A stretch of DNA of 64,000 nucleotides, from positions 23,984-87,983 of the forward strand of contig NZ_SOHM01000042.1 of the NCBI RefSeq assembly GCF_004403945.1. The letters run 5' to 3'. This document shows, piece after piece, positions 43,862-51,926 of this stretch (position 1 is its first letter; every line of letters starts with the position of its first letter). The translations under genes were made by a program, and so were the position numbers. The notes beneath the pieces were generated by a model. The model saw nothing but the letters and a program-made list of their open reading frames with translations, ran no database searches and was not told the DNA's origin. Source of the stretch: Cryobacterium lactosi. GTDB lineage: Bacteria; Actinomycetota; Actinomycetes; Actinomycetales; Microbacteriaceae.

Positions 43862-44489
43862 CAGTTCGGTTTATTGCGGATCGGTGAGTGCTCTCAAGAA
43901 TTGGTCCCGGTTACAGCCGGGGCCATTTTCTTTTTTCGTATGAAGTTGATTCGAGAGAACGTCGCCGTGTGCACAACGCTACGCGAACACCCCGACAGCA
44001 AAACGATTCATTTACCTCTGCTGACGAATGATTTACTTTCGGTCGGTGTCCCCTAACTTTCTCGAGGTGTCCCCTAGTACCACTTGACCCTCAGTCCGGT
44101 TGGACCACGCGGAAGAGTGGATGCGGCTTCATGAATGCTCATTTATGAGTGATCACTGCTTTACCCGGAAAGAGAAACGAAAGACGTCGGAGCGCCATAA
44201 GCAGCGGATTATTAAATGGCTGGTAATGGATATATTCGCTGGCGAATACGGTCTAGAGAGATAGTTATCCGTGCTCTTGCTTAGCCGATTCCCGGGCGTG
44301 TTGCGTAACGGTGGTGGGTCGGACCGGCCACGAAATGTACCGGCGAACATTTAGCCCTGACCAGGTACACGCCCCTGACGGGACGTGAAAGGAACGTCGG
44401 CGAAGCCGCCGCACCCATCCTCCAATTGAGCCGCTGCGCGGCCGGGGACCTCAGAGGACCGTGACGGCGATGCCGTCAAGAGCAAATTG
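43862..44489. other. 628-bp AT-richer gap with short repeats, possible origin region
   Basis: No gene was recognised. The stretch 43990-44260 is richer in A and T than its surroundings. GGTGTCCCCTA occurs twice, at 44045-44055 and 44066-44076, 21 bp (two helical turns) apart. ATTCATTTAC and ATGATTTAC lie just before, and CTCATTTATGAG near 44140 is a small palindrome. GAGCCGCTGCGCGGCC near 44425 is an extra copy of the small hairpin that begins each leader element. The features would suit an origin or a regulated promoter; neither is shown. Confidence 0.35.
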
Positions 44490-44491
44490 GA

Positions 44492-44672
44492 GCCGCTACG
44501 CGGCACTATCCAATGGGCCTTTTTGTCCTTTCTGGCGTTTCACCGTAGCTCCCTCCGTGCCTGCGTCACCCGGATTCTCGGACGCGCCCTGCGGGCTTAT
44601 TTCGCCCGAGAATCCGGGCACTGCGGCACTCCCGGTCGCTATCGATTTCTCTTGCCAGATAGGGCAAAAAAA
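44492..44672 (+). ncRNA. Structured leader element, copy 2
   Basis: Same order of parts as copy 1: hairpin GCCGC-TAC-GCGGC (44492-44504); 5' arm TTTTTGTCCTTTCTGGC (44520-44536) pairing with GCCAGATAGGGCAAAAA (44654-44670) apart from one T-T; inner stem CGGATTCTCGG (44571-44581) with CCGAGAATCCG (44606-44616), 11 bp perfect. Arms differ from copy 1 yet still pair, which is compensatory change. The loop core GCGCCCTGCGGGCTTATTT equals that of copy 1. It ends 25 bases before ATG 44698. Confidence 0.78.
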
Positions 44673-44697
44673 CAGTTGTTCAAGAGGAAGAGAAGCC

Positions 44698-44850
44698 ATG
44701 GCTGAGACCGATTACCCGTACGAGAACACCTACCCCCGGGAGCGCTACGCCAGCGGGTGTGCCTGCAGCGGATGCCGGTCCGAAGGTGCCGCAGACACCC
44801 AGCCGGGCGAAACCTGCACCGCCACCCGCTACGCCGACAACTTCGCCTAG
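44698..44850 (+). CDS. 50-residue cysteine-rich protein
   Basis: ATG 44698 is preceded by AGAGGAAGAG. The product (MAETDYPYENTYPRERYASG, then CACSGCRSEG and GETCTATRY) has four cysteines that could form a small zinc site. It is directly behind leader copy 2 and 16 bases before the DUF3560 gene, so the two form an operon. No family was recognised. Below the size of most automatic gene calls, but the context is good. Confidence 0.6.
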   Translation: MAETDYPYENTYPRERYASGCACSGCRSEGAADTQPGETCTATRYADNFA

Positions 44851-44866
44851 ATCAAGGGAAAAAAAC

Positions 44867-45802
44867 ATGCTCACTATCACCTACACCCACGAAGCCGGAA
44901 CCATGATCGACGGCACCAGCCGAGGCGACGGAACCGCCGACGTCCTCAAGGCCGCCGGATGGCGCTGGGGCCGCAGCATCGGCGCCTGGTTCGTCCCCCA
45001 GTCCCGCGACCGCCTGCCCAAGCTGCACACGATCACCCGCACCAAGTCGGCACTTGAAGCTGCTGGGTTCGAGGTCGAAACCGAAATCGACAGCACCCAC
45101 CGCACAACCGCCGACGTCGAGGCCGGGAAGATCGAGCGTCAGGCCGACCGGGTAGATGCTCTGGCCGCGAAGGCAGAGCGCAAGACCAGCGCCGAAGACG
45201 CCGCATGGGCCAACGCTCAGGCCGCACTCAACCGCCTGCCCGAGGGAGGCGAGCCGATCAAGGTGGGCCACCACTCCGAAGGCCGCCACCGCAACGCGAT
45301 CGCCAAAGCAGATAAAGCCATGCGCAAGTCAGTCGAAGCCAGCGCCGACGCCACCACCGCCCAGGCCCGCGCCGATGCCGCAACCCTCACCACAGATGCC
45401 CGTTACCGCCCGGTCACCGTGGCCAACCGCATCCAGACGTTGGGCGCTGAGCTCCGCAAGCTCGAACGCCGCATAACCGCGCAGTGCTACGACGACACAC
45501 GCGGTTACATCGACGCCACCGCCGAGCAGATGCAGGCCCGGGCGGCACGCCTCGCCCCGCACATCGACGAGAAGCGCGACCAGATCGCCTATTGGGAGGC
45601 CGTGCGCGCCGCCCAGGTCGAGAGCGGCAAGGCCACCGGTTACGACCGTTCCACCGTGAAGAAGGGCGACCGGGTGAAGATCCGCGGCCAGTGGCGCGAA
45701 GTCGTGCGCGCCAACCTCAAAACAGTCAGCGTCACTACCGGCTACACGTGGACCGATACCGCCCCGTATGCCGAGATTCAGCAGCTCGTGCGGCCCGAGT
45801 AA
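44867..45802 (+). CDS. DUF3560-family plasmid protein
   Basis: 311 residues from ATG 44867, preceded by AAGGGA. The start LTITYTHEAGTMIDGTSRGD, then AAGWRWGRSIGAWFVPQSRD is the DUF3560 head. A long charged helical region (ERQADRVDALAAKAERK) follows, and SVEASADATTAQARADAA. The end KKGDRVKIRGQWREVVRANL, then TTGYTWTDTAPYAEI is beta-rich. The family is widespread on actinobacterial plasmids, function unknown. Expressed behind leader copy 2. Confidence 0.85.
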   Translation: MLTITYTHEAGTMIDGTSRGDGTADVLKAAGWRWGRSIGAWFVPQSRDRLPKLHTITRTKSALEAAGFEVETEIDSTHRTTADVEAGKIERQADRVDALAAKAERKTSAEDAAWANAQAALNRLPEGGEPIKVGHHSEGRHRNAIAKADKAMRKSVEASADATTAQARADAATLTTDARYRPVTVANRIQTLGAELRKLERRITAQCYDDTRGYIDATAEQMQARAARLAPHIDEKRDQIAYWEAVRAAQVESGKATGYDRSTVKKGDRVKIRGQWREVVRANLKTVSVTTGYTWTDTAPYAEIQQLVRPE

Positions 45803-45814
45803 TCGCGCCGCAGC

Positions 45815-45859
45815 GGCCGGCCCACCCTGGGCCGGCCGTGAGGGGGAACGCCCCCTCAC
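45815..45859 (+). terminator. Paired hairpins closing cassette 2
   Basis: GGCCGGCCCA, loop CCC, TGGGCCGGCC (45815-45837, 10 bp perfect) is followed at once by GTGAGGGGG, loop AACG, CCCCCTCAC (45838-45859, 9 bp perfect) and ACTCCCCC. The first hairpin starts 12 bases after the DUF3560 stop. Confidence 0.7.
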
Positions 45860-45906
45860 ACTCCCCCACCAGGTGAAGCCGGCACGGAGGCCGGATCCAC
45901 GCGGAC

Positions 45907-46092
45907 CCGGCTTCGCCGGCCTGACCCTGACAGAACTTTTCTTCCCTTGTCGGCCGGTCATCGTAGTTTGCTCCGTGCCTTCGTCACCCACAATCTCGCA
46001 CGCGGTCGCAGGCTCCCTTATTCCGTGCGAGATTGCGTGCACTTCGGCACTCCCGCTCTCAATCGATTTCTCTTGCCAGCAAGGGCAGAAAA
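45907..46092 (+). ncRNA. Structured leader element, copy 3
   Basis: Hairpin CCGGC-TTC-GCCGG (45907-45919), a changed but still paired version of the first hairpin. The 5' arm TTTTCTTCCCTTGTCGGC (45937-45954) pairs with GCCAGCAAGGGCAGAAAA (46075-46092) with few mismatches. The inner stem CAATCTCGCACG (45991-46002) with CGTGCGAGATTG (46024-46035) is 12 bp perfect and unrelated in sequence to the stems of copies 1 and 2. Conserved strands TCATCGTAGTTTGCTCC and GGCACTCCCGCTCTCAATCG remain. It ends 79 bases before ATG 46172, further than in the other copies. Confidence 0.75.
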
Positions 46093-46171
46093 ACGGTGGA
46101 CGACTACACAACCACTGCCCAAGAGCCCGGACAACCCCGCGTTCACTCCCCCATCCAGGAAAGAGAATCCC

Positions 46172-46591
46172 ATGACCAGCACCATCCGCAGCATCCAGAT
46201 CCACCCCACCGGCACCATCACCACCCTCAACCCGGCCTCAGAGAGCGTCGGGACCGACTTGTGCCGGGCCATTGGATGCTCCATGTTCGACGTCGTCGGC
46301 CTCGCCAACAACATCGACCTATTCGTTGACGACGAAGGACTCATCAACGGATCACCCCTGAACCTCCCCGCCACGATCCTCGCCCACCACCTCGGCACCC
46401 CCGCCGTCCTCTTCGGCACCGCCATCGCCGTCAGCGTCACCTCCGACGGCGAAACCATCGGCCTCACCGACAACCAAATCGCCCGGATCCAGAAAACCCT
46501 CACCCAACGACCCGACGACGGCACCATCGACACCCTCATCGAGAGCCTCTCCCCATTCCCCACCGTGGTCAGCCTGCTCAACAACTGGTAA
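46172..46591 (+). CDS. DUF3846-like plasmid protein
   Basis: 139 residues from ATG 46172, preceded by AGGAAAGAGA. TIRSIQIHPTGTITTLNPAS, then DLCRAIGCSMFDVVGLANNI and DLFVDDEGLINGSPLNLPAT match the pattern of DUF3846 proteins; FGTAIAVSVTSDGETIGLTD follows. Family function is unknown and members are typical of actinobacterial plasmids and phages. Expressed behind leader copy 3 and closed by paired hairpins. Confidence 0.75.
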   Translation: MTSTIRSIQIHPTGTITTLNPASESVGTDLCRAIGCSMFDVVGLANNIDLFVDDEGLINGSPLNLPATILAHHLGTPAVLFGTAIAVSVTSDGETIGLTDNQIARIQKTLTQRPDDGTIDTLIESLSPFPTVVSLLNNW

Positions 46592-46606
46592 CCAACATCC
46601 CCGCCG

Positions 46607-46650
46607 GGCTGGCCCAACCCGGGCCAGCCGGTGAGGGGTGATCCCCTCAC
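46607..46650 (+). terminator. Paired hairpins closing cassette 3
   Basis: GGCTGGCCC, loop AACCC, GGGCCAGCC (46607-46629) is followed by GTGAGGGG, loop TGAT, CCCCTCAC (46631-46650) and ACTCCCCC. Both stems are perfect. The first hairpin differs in sequence from those of cassettes 1 and 2 but keeps size and place. Confidence 0.7.
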
Positions 46651-46708
46651 ACTCCCCCGCTGCCGGGCCCCGGCCCTTGTCGGTCTCAGAGCACACCGTT
46701 CCGCCGCT

Positions 46709-46861
46709 GTCTGTAATGGCAGTATTACGGGTATTAGCAGTATTGCGGCTAAAGGTGTCAATGATGGTAATGTCTTCTTTGGAGGTGATAGCAGTAAAAG
46801 CAGCATTGCCACTTATGCCATTAATGACAGCATTAACGGTATTGTCGCTATTGACGTCAAA
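46709..46861. repeat. 9-bp periodic AT-rich array before parA, candidate parS centromere
   Basis: Seventeen consecutive 9-bp units end 14 bases before the parA ATG. Every unit begins with a purine and 16 of 17 end in three A/T bases; examples are GGCAGTATT, ACGGGTATT, AGCAGTATT, GACAGCATT, AACGGTATT and GTCGCTATT. The consensus is near RGCRGTATT. The stretch is far more AT-rich than its surroundings. Arrays of short direct repeats upstream of parA are the usual binding sites of ribbon-helix-helix centromere proteins, such as the one encoded at 47796-48203. A caveat is that an open frame also crosses it. Confidence 0.65.
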
Positions 46862-46875
46862 AGAAATGAGAGTGT

Positions 46876-47799
46876 ATGCCTCAGGCACTTGATCGCACCG
46901 CGTTGGAACGCGTAATCGCTGTCATCAACGGCAAGGGGGGAGTCTTGAAAACAACCCTCACTGCAAACATCGGTGGGATGCTCGCCAACAACGGTTACCG
47001 CGTTCTCCTCGTGGACCTCGACCCGCAAGGCAATCTCGCTGAAGACCTCGGTTACACCGACGACGACAGAGACGACACCGGCCGCGCATTGGCGCAAGCG
47101 CTCATGTTCGGCGGGGGAGCGGCGCCCATCAAAGAAGTGCGCCCGAACTTGGATGTCTTCGCCGGAGGACCCGCTCTGGACCAGGCCACGGCAGGGCTCT
47201 CCGCCAAGGCGAACAAGGACCCTGATGGCGCCAAGCTCGCCGTCGCCCACCTTCTAGCTCCGATCGCCGGCGACTACGACATGATCCTCATTGACTGCCC
47301 TCCCGGCGATGAGACCCTTCAGACGGCGGCAGTCGCTGCGGCCAGGTGGGCACTCGTGCCCGTGAAGAGTGACAAGTCCAGCCGGAAGGGGCTCGGTGCC
47401 GTCGCAGCACGCCTCGACGCTGTACTCGGGGTGAATCCGACACTCGACCTTCTTGGCGTCGTCCTCGTCGACGTCGGCACTTCAGCCCACGTCGTCCAAC
47501 GAGAGGCTCGGGAACACATCGCTGAACTTTTCAATGCCGATCACAAGGTGGTTTTTACGGCCACGGTCCGACACAGCGAGGCAACCGCCCAGGCGACACG
47601 TGAACGGGGCCTCCTGGTTCACGAACTCGATGCCCAGGTGCGCAAAGGTCCGAAGTGGTTCGAGATCCTGCGAGGTGACGCTCAAGCGCAGGCCTTCGCA
47701 CCACGCACGGCCTCATCGGTCGCTGACGACCTTCAAGCCATTACCCAAGAAGTGGTAGCCCGCATCACCGCGGCGGAGAAGCAGGAGGCCCTCGCATGA
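46876..47799 (+). CDS. parA: ParA partition ATPase
   Basis: 307 residues. The deviant Walker A INGKGGVLKTTLTANIGGML is near residue 18, VLLVDLDPQGNLAEDLG near 43 (Walker A'), and DMILIDCPPGDETLQTAA near 135 (Walker B). No N-terminal helix-turn-helix, so it resembles type Ib ParA proteins, although it is longer than most. Its stop overlaps the start of the ribbon-helix-helix gene (ATGA). It forms ATP-dependent patterns on the nucleoid that move plasmid copies apart. Confidence 0.9.
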   Translation: MPQALDRTALERVIAVINGKGGVLKTTLTANIGGMLANNGYRVLLVDLDPQGNLAEDLGYTDDDRDDTGRALAQALMFGGGAAPIKEVRPNLDVFAGGPALDQATAGLSAKANKDPDGAKLAVAHLLAPIAGDYDMILIDCPPGDETLQTAAVAAARWALVPVKSDKSSRKGLGAVAARLDAVLGVNPTLDLLGVVLVDVGTSAHVVQREAREHIAELFNADHKVVFTATVRHSEATAQATRERGLLVHELDAQVRKGPKWFEILRGDAQAQAFAPRTASSVADDLQAITQEVVARITAAEKQEALA

Positions 47800-48203
47800 G
47801 CGACGACAGCACCCCCAGCCGGCAGATCGGCGGCCTGAGCCACCGCGCCGGAACTCCCGACTTGAGTCGCTTGCAGGCCAGAAACCGCCCTGACCCCACA
47901 CCGCAGCCTGCTGCGCAACGGCCCAAGACTGTCGAGCCATCGCCGGCCCGAGCGTCTCAAAAGGCTGCCGCGCATGCGGGCGAACCGGCCACGAGGATGA
48001 CCACATATTTGTCCGCCCAAACCCGAGATCGCGCGCGCGCAACATACCGGGCGACAAGCCACCTTGAGGGTGACAAGAGCTGGTCGGAGTTTGTCGAGCG
48101 AGCTATCCAGGCCGAAGTGGAACGTAGAGAGCGCCTTCACAACGCGGGGGAGCCATACGAAGGTGGCAGCTCGCCACTGCCCGTTGGACGACCTCTGAGC
48201 TAG
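47796..48203 (+). CDS. Ribbon-helix-helix centromere-binding protein (ParB-like)
   Basis: 135 residues. The N-terminal 65 are Pro/Ala/Arg-rich and probably flexible, the usual part that stimulates ParA. RMTTYLSAQTRDRARATYRA, then KSWSEFVERAIQAEVERRE (residues 66-110) gives the strand-helix-helix pattern of dimeric ribbon-helix-helix repressors. Coupled to parA by ATGA. It is the likely ligand of the 9-bp array upstream of parA and probably also represses the operon. Confidence 0.75.
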   Translation: MSDDSTPSRQIGGLSHRAGTPDLSRLQARNRPDPTPQPAAQRPKTVEPSPARASQKAAAHAGEPATRMTTYLSAQTRDRARATYRATSHLEGDKSWSEFVERAIQAEVERRERLHNAGEPYEGGSSPLPVGRPLS

Positions 48204-48258
48204 ACCGGTCCCCGTCACCCCAGGAGTAGGCGGTCCAGCCGGCCGCTGGGCAAGCTGC

Positions 48259-49326
48259 CTATTTCTGCTTGGGTTGTGCCGGCTGAGCTTCGGCGCGGTC
48301 GGCCCGGGTGTGTTGCTCGCGTTCGCTTGAGCGAGCCAGGTCCAGGTCGGCGCGCAGCTGGGTGAGCTGCTGCTCGAGAGCGCCCCGCACGTCAGTGACG
48401 CGCTGTTCGGCGTAGGAGCGTTCCCGGGCGGCCTCGGCTGTGGCGCTGTCGCGTTCGCTGGTGACCGTGGCCAGGCGTCCGGTGAGTACGAGTGCTTCCG
48501 CGCGGGCGCTCTCGCGTTCCACCCGGACCTGGTCGAGCAAGTCGCGAGTGGTTGCAGTGTCCGTCTCGGCACGCTCGGCACGCGCTGAAGCTGCGTCGGC
48601 TTTCGCGTCCGCGTCACGTGAGGCTGCCACGGCCTCGTCCTTGGCCACTGTGGCCGCAGTGAGGAGCTCCCGGGCCTCGGTGAGCTGTACGGTCGTTGTC
48701 GCGTTCTCGACGCTCAGGGCGGCGACCTGGTCCGTCAGGGCGGTAATCTCCGCGGCAGCGCGTGCGTTGTCCTCACCCGCGACGACCAGGTCGCTTTCCA
48801 GTGTGCCGGCGCGCTGCTCGAGCGCCGCGAGGACGTCGCGGAGTTCGTCGACCAGGGTGGCGGATTCCTCAGCTGCTGCGTCGGCTTCGGCGCGCTCGGC
48901 TTCGGCCTTACGTGTGGCGGTTTCTGCTCGGTTGGCGCGTGCGGCCGCGGAGGCGACCTGTTCGGCTGCGTCGGAGGTGACAGCCTCGATCTGCGCTTCG
49001 GCCGCGTCGGGATCCGCGACTGTCCGTAGCTCGTCGACGAGTACGACGAGCTGCTGCTGCAGGTGTTCGACCATCCCGGCGATCTGGGAGCGCAGCACGC
49101 TCGCGCGCTGACGCGCGGCATCGACGGGGAGCTTGTCGTCCTCGGCTGGGCGCTCGAGGCGCCCGGACTCGGCGCGGCGTGCCCGCCACGCGGCGGCACG
49201 GTTGTGGGCGGGGTTGATGCAATAGCCGGCGGGTCGGCCAACGCCAGGCGTGGCGTCGACGGGCTCGTCGCAGCCGGGGAAACCGCAGGTGCGCACGTCG
49301 GTGATCTCGGGGATGCTCATACCCAT
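48259..49326 (-). CDS. KfrA-like alpha-helical coiled-coil plasmid protein
   Basis: 355 residues. The N-terminal 50 contain CGFPGCDEPVDATPGVGR and YCINPAHNRAAAWRARR, a Cys/His cluster that could bind zinc and DNA. The remaining 270 residues are almost wholly helical, Ala/Glu/Arg-rich with heptad character (ESATLVDELRDVLAALEQRA). KfrA-type proteins combine an N-terminal DNA-binding part with a long coiled coil and help plasmid stability near par loci. Convergent with parAB. A perfect inverted repeat overlaps its start codon, suggesting autoregulation. Confidence 0.65.
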   Translation of the reverse strand: MGMSIPEITDVRTCGFPGCDEPVDATPGVGRPAGYCINPAHNRAAAWRARRAESGRLERPAEDDKLPVDAARQRASVLRSQIAGMVEHLQQQLVVLVDELRTVADPDAAEAQIEAVTSDAAEQVASAAARANRAETATRKAEAERAEADAAAEESATLVDELRDVLAALEQRAGTLESDLVVAGEDNARAAAEITALTDQVAALSVENATTTVQLTEARELLTAATVAKDEAVAASRDADAKADAASARAERAETDTATTRDLLDQVRVERESARAEALVLTGRLATVTSERDSATAEAARERSYAEQRVTDVRGALEQQLTQLRADLDLARSSEREQHTRADRAEAQPAQPKQK

Positions 49327-49395
49327 ATCGTATCATCTATAACGCAATACGATAACGGAATACGAATAACGATAACAAAATACGAAATCGGTTCT
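49326..49395. promoter_or_regulatory. Operator repeats at the kfrA-like promoter
   Basis: TATCGTAT (49326-49333) and ATACGATA (49347-49354) are perfect inverted repeats. AATACGAATAACGATAAC and AAATACGAAATCG follow as further partial copies up to 49392. The block is AT-rich and overlaps the start of the coiled-coil gene, as expected for self-repression. Confidence 0.55.
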
Positions 49396-49572
49396 CGTCG
49401 AGGAGGGCGCGGAGCCCACTGCGGCTGAGAATGCCCATCTCGATGTCAGCAATGGGCGGTTTCTGCTCATTTCGATGTCAGTGATTTGCTCATCTCGACG
49501 TCAGTGGATCGCGAGGGTCGTCCCAGTAGGCTCGTGGATCACCTTGGTGATCTGTGTCGGCGGAAGGGGTCG

Positions 49573-51159
49573 ATGATGGGCGGACGAGACCTGGGGGAGC
49601 GTGGCCGGCTTCCTCGTGAGGCAGCGGTGCGGCGGCTGATGGCCTTGGACGGTGAGGGCCGGCTGACGACGGATGACGTGCGGCTGACGGCTGATGGGTT
49701 GGCCGTGTCGCAGCGAACCGTGTGGCGGTGGATTGAGCGGGCCCGAAGCAGCGCGGAACTCAACGCGGTGGCGCGTGACCATTTCGTTGTCACGGATCTG
49801 CTGCGGGAACGGCTCGCGTTCTGGCGCGGCAATGTCTCCGCCGTTCACCGCGAGCTCGTTGATGAGGCGCGGAGAACGGGGGCGGTAACGGTGAGCCGCC
49901 AGACTCTGCAGCGGGCCGTGGAACGCGACGTTCTGCGCGGAGACCGGGCGGGTTTGCGTGACGGCGAGCATGCCCGGCGTGGGCATGACGTTTTCCTGCA
50001 ACGGCCGCGTCCGCACCGCAATGAGGCGTGGGAGTCCGATCATGTTGAGGCGCCCGTGGAGGTCGACGTCGAGGGCCGCCTGGTCAAACCATGGGTGACA
50101 TGGTTCGTCGACGTCGGCACGAACGCCGTGTGTGGCACGGCCGTCACACCGGGCGTGCCGTCCAGGGAGAGCATCTTGGCGGCCCTGCGCGCGGCGATCA
50201 CGCTCGAGGCGCCCTACGGGCCGCCGGGTGGGCTGCCCGAGAGGGTGCGGATAGACCGGGGGAAGGATTTCCTTTCCGACACTGTGCGCAGCGTGCTGGC
50301 GGGTTTCGCCGTGAGGGTCGTTCGTCTTCCCGCGTACACACCCCATCTGAAAGGCACGGTCGAAACGGTGAACGGCGCGGCCGCGCAGATGTTCTTCGCG
50401 GGTTTACCCCGCTACACCGGCGCTCAAAAGCTGGCCAATGGCCGATCGATCGATCCGGACGCGCCGGCGTTGACGTTCGAGGCGTTCGTCACCGAGTTGC
50501 TGGGCTGGGTGCGGTGGTGGAACACCGAGCATCCGATGCCTGTGCTGGAGGGCGTGACACCGCTGCAGGCGTGGCTGGATGACCCGACCCCGCTGACTAC
50601 GGTGCCCACTGGTGACCTGCGGTTACTCACCTTGGAAGATGATGGGCGCACCCGCAAGATCACCACGAAGGGTGTCTCGTGGCGGGCACGCCAATACGTC
50701 GCCGCCTGGATGACCGGGCAGGTCGGACGCCAGGTGCGGCTGCGACATATGCCTCACCATGACCACGAGGTCGAGGTATTTGACGCCAGCACCGGCGAAC
50801 ACCTGGGTGCGGCGACTCTTGCTGACATGGCCAGCAGTGAGCAGATCGGTGAACTGCGCCGCACCCGCGAGGCGCGCCGTCGGCAACTGCAGGCAGACCT
50901 ACGCAAGGCGGAGAAAGCCCGGCGGATCCGGTACGCAGCGGTGACCACCGCGGTGCCCCCTCAGCCGATCAGCACCGTCACCGTCGCGCAGGCCACAGCG
51001 GAACTATCCGACGCCGACGACCAGCAGCTTCAGGCCGTAGCCCGGCCGCTGCTGGTGCCGCTACGACCGCCGGCACCGGGGTGGGTCCTGCCCCGGCCGC
51101 CGCGTGAGAAGACTAACCGCGCCTTCGACGAGGACAGCGGCGGGGAGGAAAGACGATGA
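49573..51159 (+). CDS. Mu/TniA-type DDE transposase
   Basis: 528 residues from ATG 49573 (GGAAGGGG just upstream); ATG 49576 is equally possible. An N-terminal helix-turn-helix (DGLAVSQRTVWRWIERAR) precedes the integrase core. The three catalytic acids lie in WESDHVEAPVEVDVEG, RVRIDRGKDFLSDTVR and HLKGTVETVNGAAAQMF. The C-terminal Mu-type beta barrel follows (TKGVSWRARQYVAAWM, then GRQVRLRHMPHHDHEVEVF). All three acids are present, so catalysis should be intact. The stop overlaps the ATPase start (ATGA). Confidence 0.88.
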   Translation: MMGGRDLGERGRLPREAAVRRLMALDGEGRLTTDDVRLTADGLAVSQRTVWRWIERARSSAELNAVARDHFVVTDLLRERLAFWRGNVSAVHRELVDEARRTGAVTVSRQTLQRAVERDVLRGDRAGLRDGEHARRGHDVFLQRPRPHRNEAWESDHVEAPVEVDVEGRLVKPWVTWFVDVGTNAVCGTAVTPGVPSRESILAALRAAITLEAPYGPPGGLPERVRIDRGKDFLSDTVRSVLAGFAVRVVRLPAYTPHLKGTVETVNGAAAQMFFAGLPRYTGAQKLANGRSIDPDAPALTFEAFVTELLGWVRWWNTEHPMPVLEGVTPLQAWLDDPTPLTTVPTGDLRLLTLEDDGRTRKITTKGVSWRARQYVAAWMTGQVGRQVRLRHMPHHDHEVEVFDASTGEHLGAATLADMASSEQIGELRRTREARRRQLQADLRKAEKARRIRYAAVTTAVPPQPISTVTVAQATAELSDADDQQLQAVARPLLVPLRPPAPGWVLPRPPREKTNRAFDEDSGGEERR

Positions 51160-51926
51160 GTACATGGGCGGATATCGATGAGCTCGACGACCACTATCTC
51201 GGCCTGCCGGGGGCGAACGTCGTCGCGACCGAGGCCTTGCTGATGCTGCAGGACAACCTGGCCGACGTCATGGCAGCCAAGGCGATGATGTGTGTGCACG
51301 GCGACGCCGGGTTGGGCAAAACCCTGTCGGTCAACACGTCCCTGCGGGCGCTGGCGCCGGCCGACGTGTGCCGGGTGCAATTCCGGGCCCGGCCCACCCC
51401 ACGTGACATCCGCCACGTCCTATTCGAGGCCCTCGGAATCGGCGGTACACCGCCTTAACGACCGATCGAGTTCGACGCCCTCCTCAAAGACGTCTTGTCC
51501 GAACGGTTCCGGGTGCTTGTATGTGATGAAGCGCAGTGGCTCTCACGAGAGTGCTTTGAGCTGTGGCGGCACCTGTGGGATGACCGACGCACCGACATCG
51601 CGATCGTTTTCGTCGGCGGCGGCGACTGCTACCAGGTGCTGCGCCGCGAACCGATGCTTTCCAGCCGGGTCTACGTCTGGCAAGAGTTCCGGCGCCTCAC
51701 CCGCGAGCAAGTGTTGGCTGTGATCCCCGCCTACCACCGAGTCTGGGCCGACGCTGACCCGGAAGACATCATCTACACCGACGGGCACGCAGCACACGGC
51801 AACTTCCGGGCCTGGTCAAAGATCACCGCGCACCTGGTGACCGCGCTGGAGCGTCTGGAACGGGAACGTCCCAACCGAGAGGTCCTCCAGTGGGTCTTTG
51901 GCCGATTGGGCGGCAGCGGTGGGTGA
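51156..51926 (+). pseudogene. AAA+ transposition ATPase (TniB/IstB type) with an in-frame stop
   Basis: The frame opens at ATG 51156 with MCVHGDAGLGKTLSVNTSLR (Walker A) near residue 48 and stops at TAA 51456-51458. The same frame continues without shift as RPIEFDALLKDVLSERFRVL, then VCDEAQWLSRECFELWRHLW (Walker B) and ends at TGA 51924-51926. One base change (TAA in place of, for example, CAA) explains the break. Total length with read-through is 256 residues, right for transposon ATPases that choose targets and activate the transposase. As it stands the protein lacks Walker B. Confidence 0.8.

Noticed and set aside
46709..46861. Possible CRISPR-like array
   Set aside because: Units are only 9 bp, contiguous and degenerate; no spacers and no cas genes.
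46352..46888. Minus-strand 178-codon frame through the same array
   Set aside because: It is antisense to the DUF3846 gene for most of its length and begins inside parA; no family sequence.
46631..46915. Open frame across the 9-bp array with purine-first codons that reads like GSITGISSIAAKG
   Set aside because: It starts inside the cassette 3 terminator, runs into parA, has no ribosome site, and its codon pattern is explained by the 9-bp repeat. Kept as a caveat to the parS reading.
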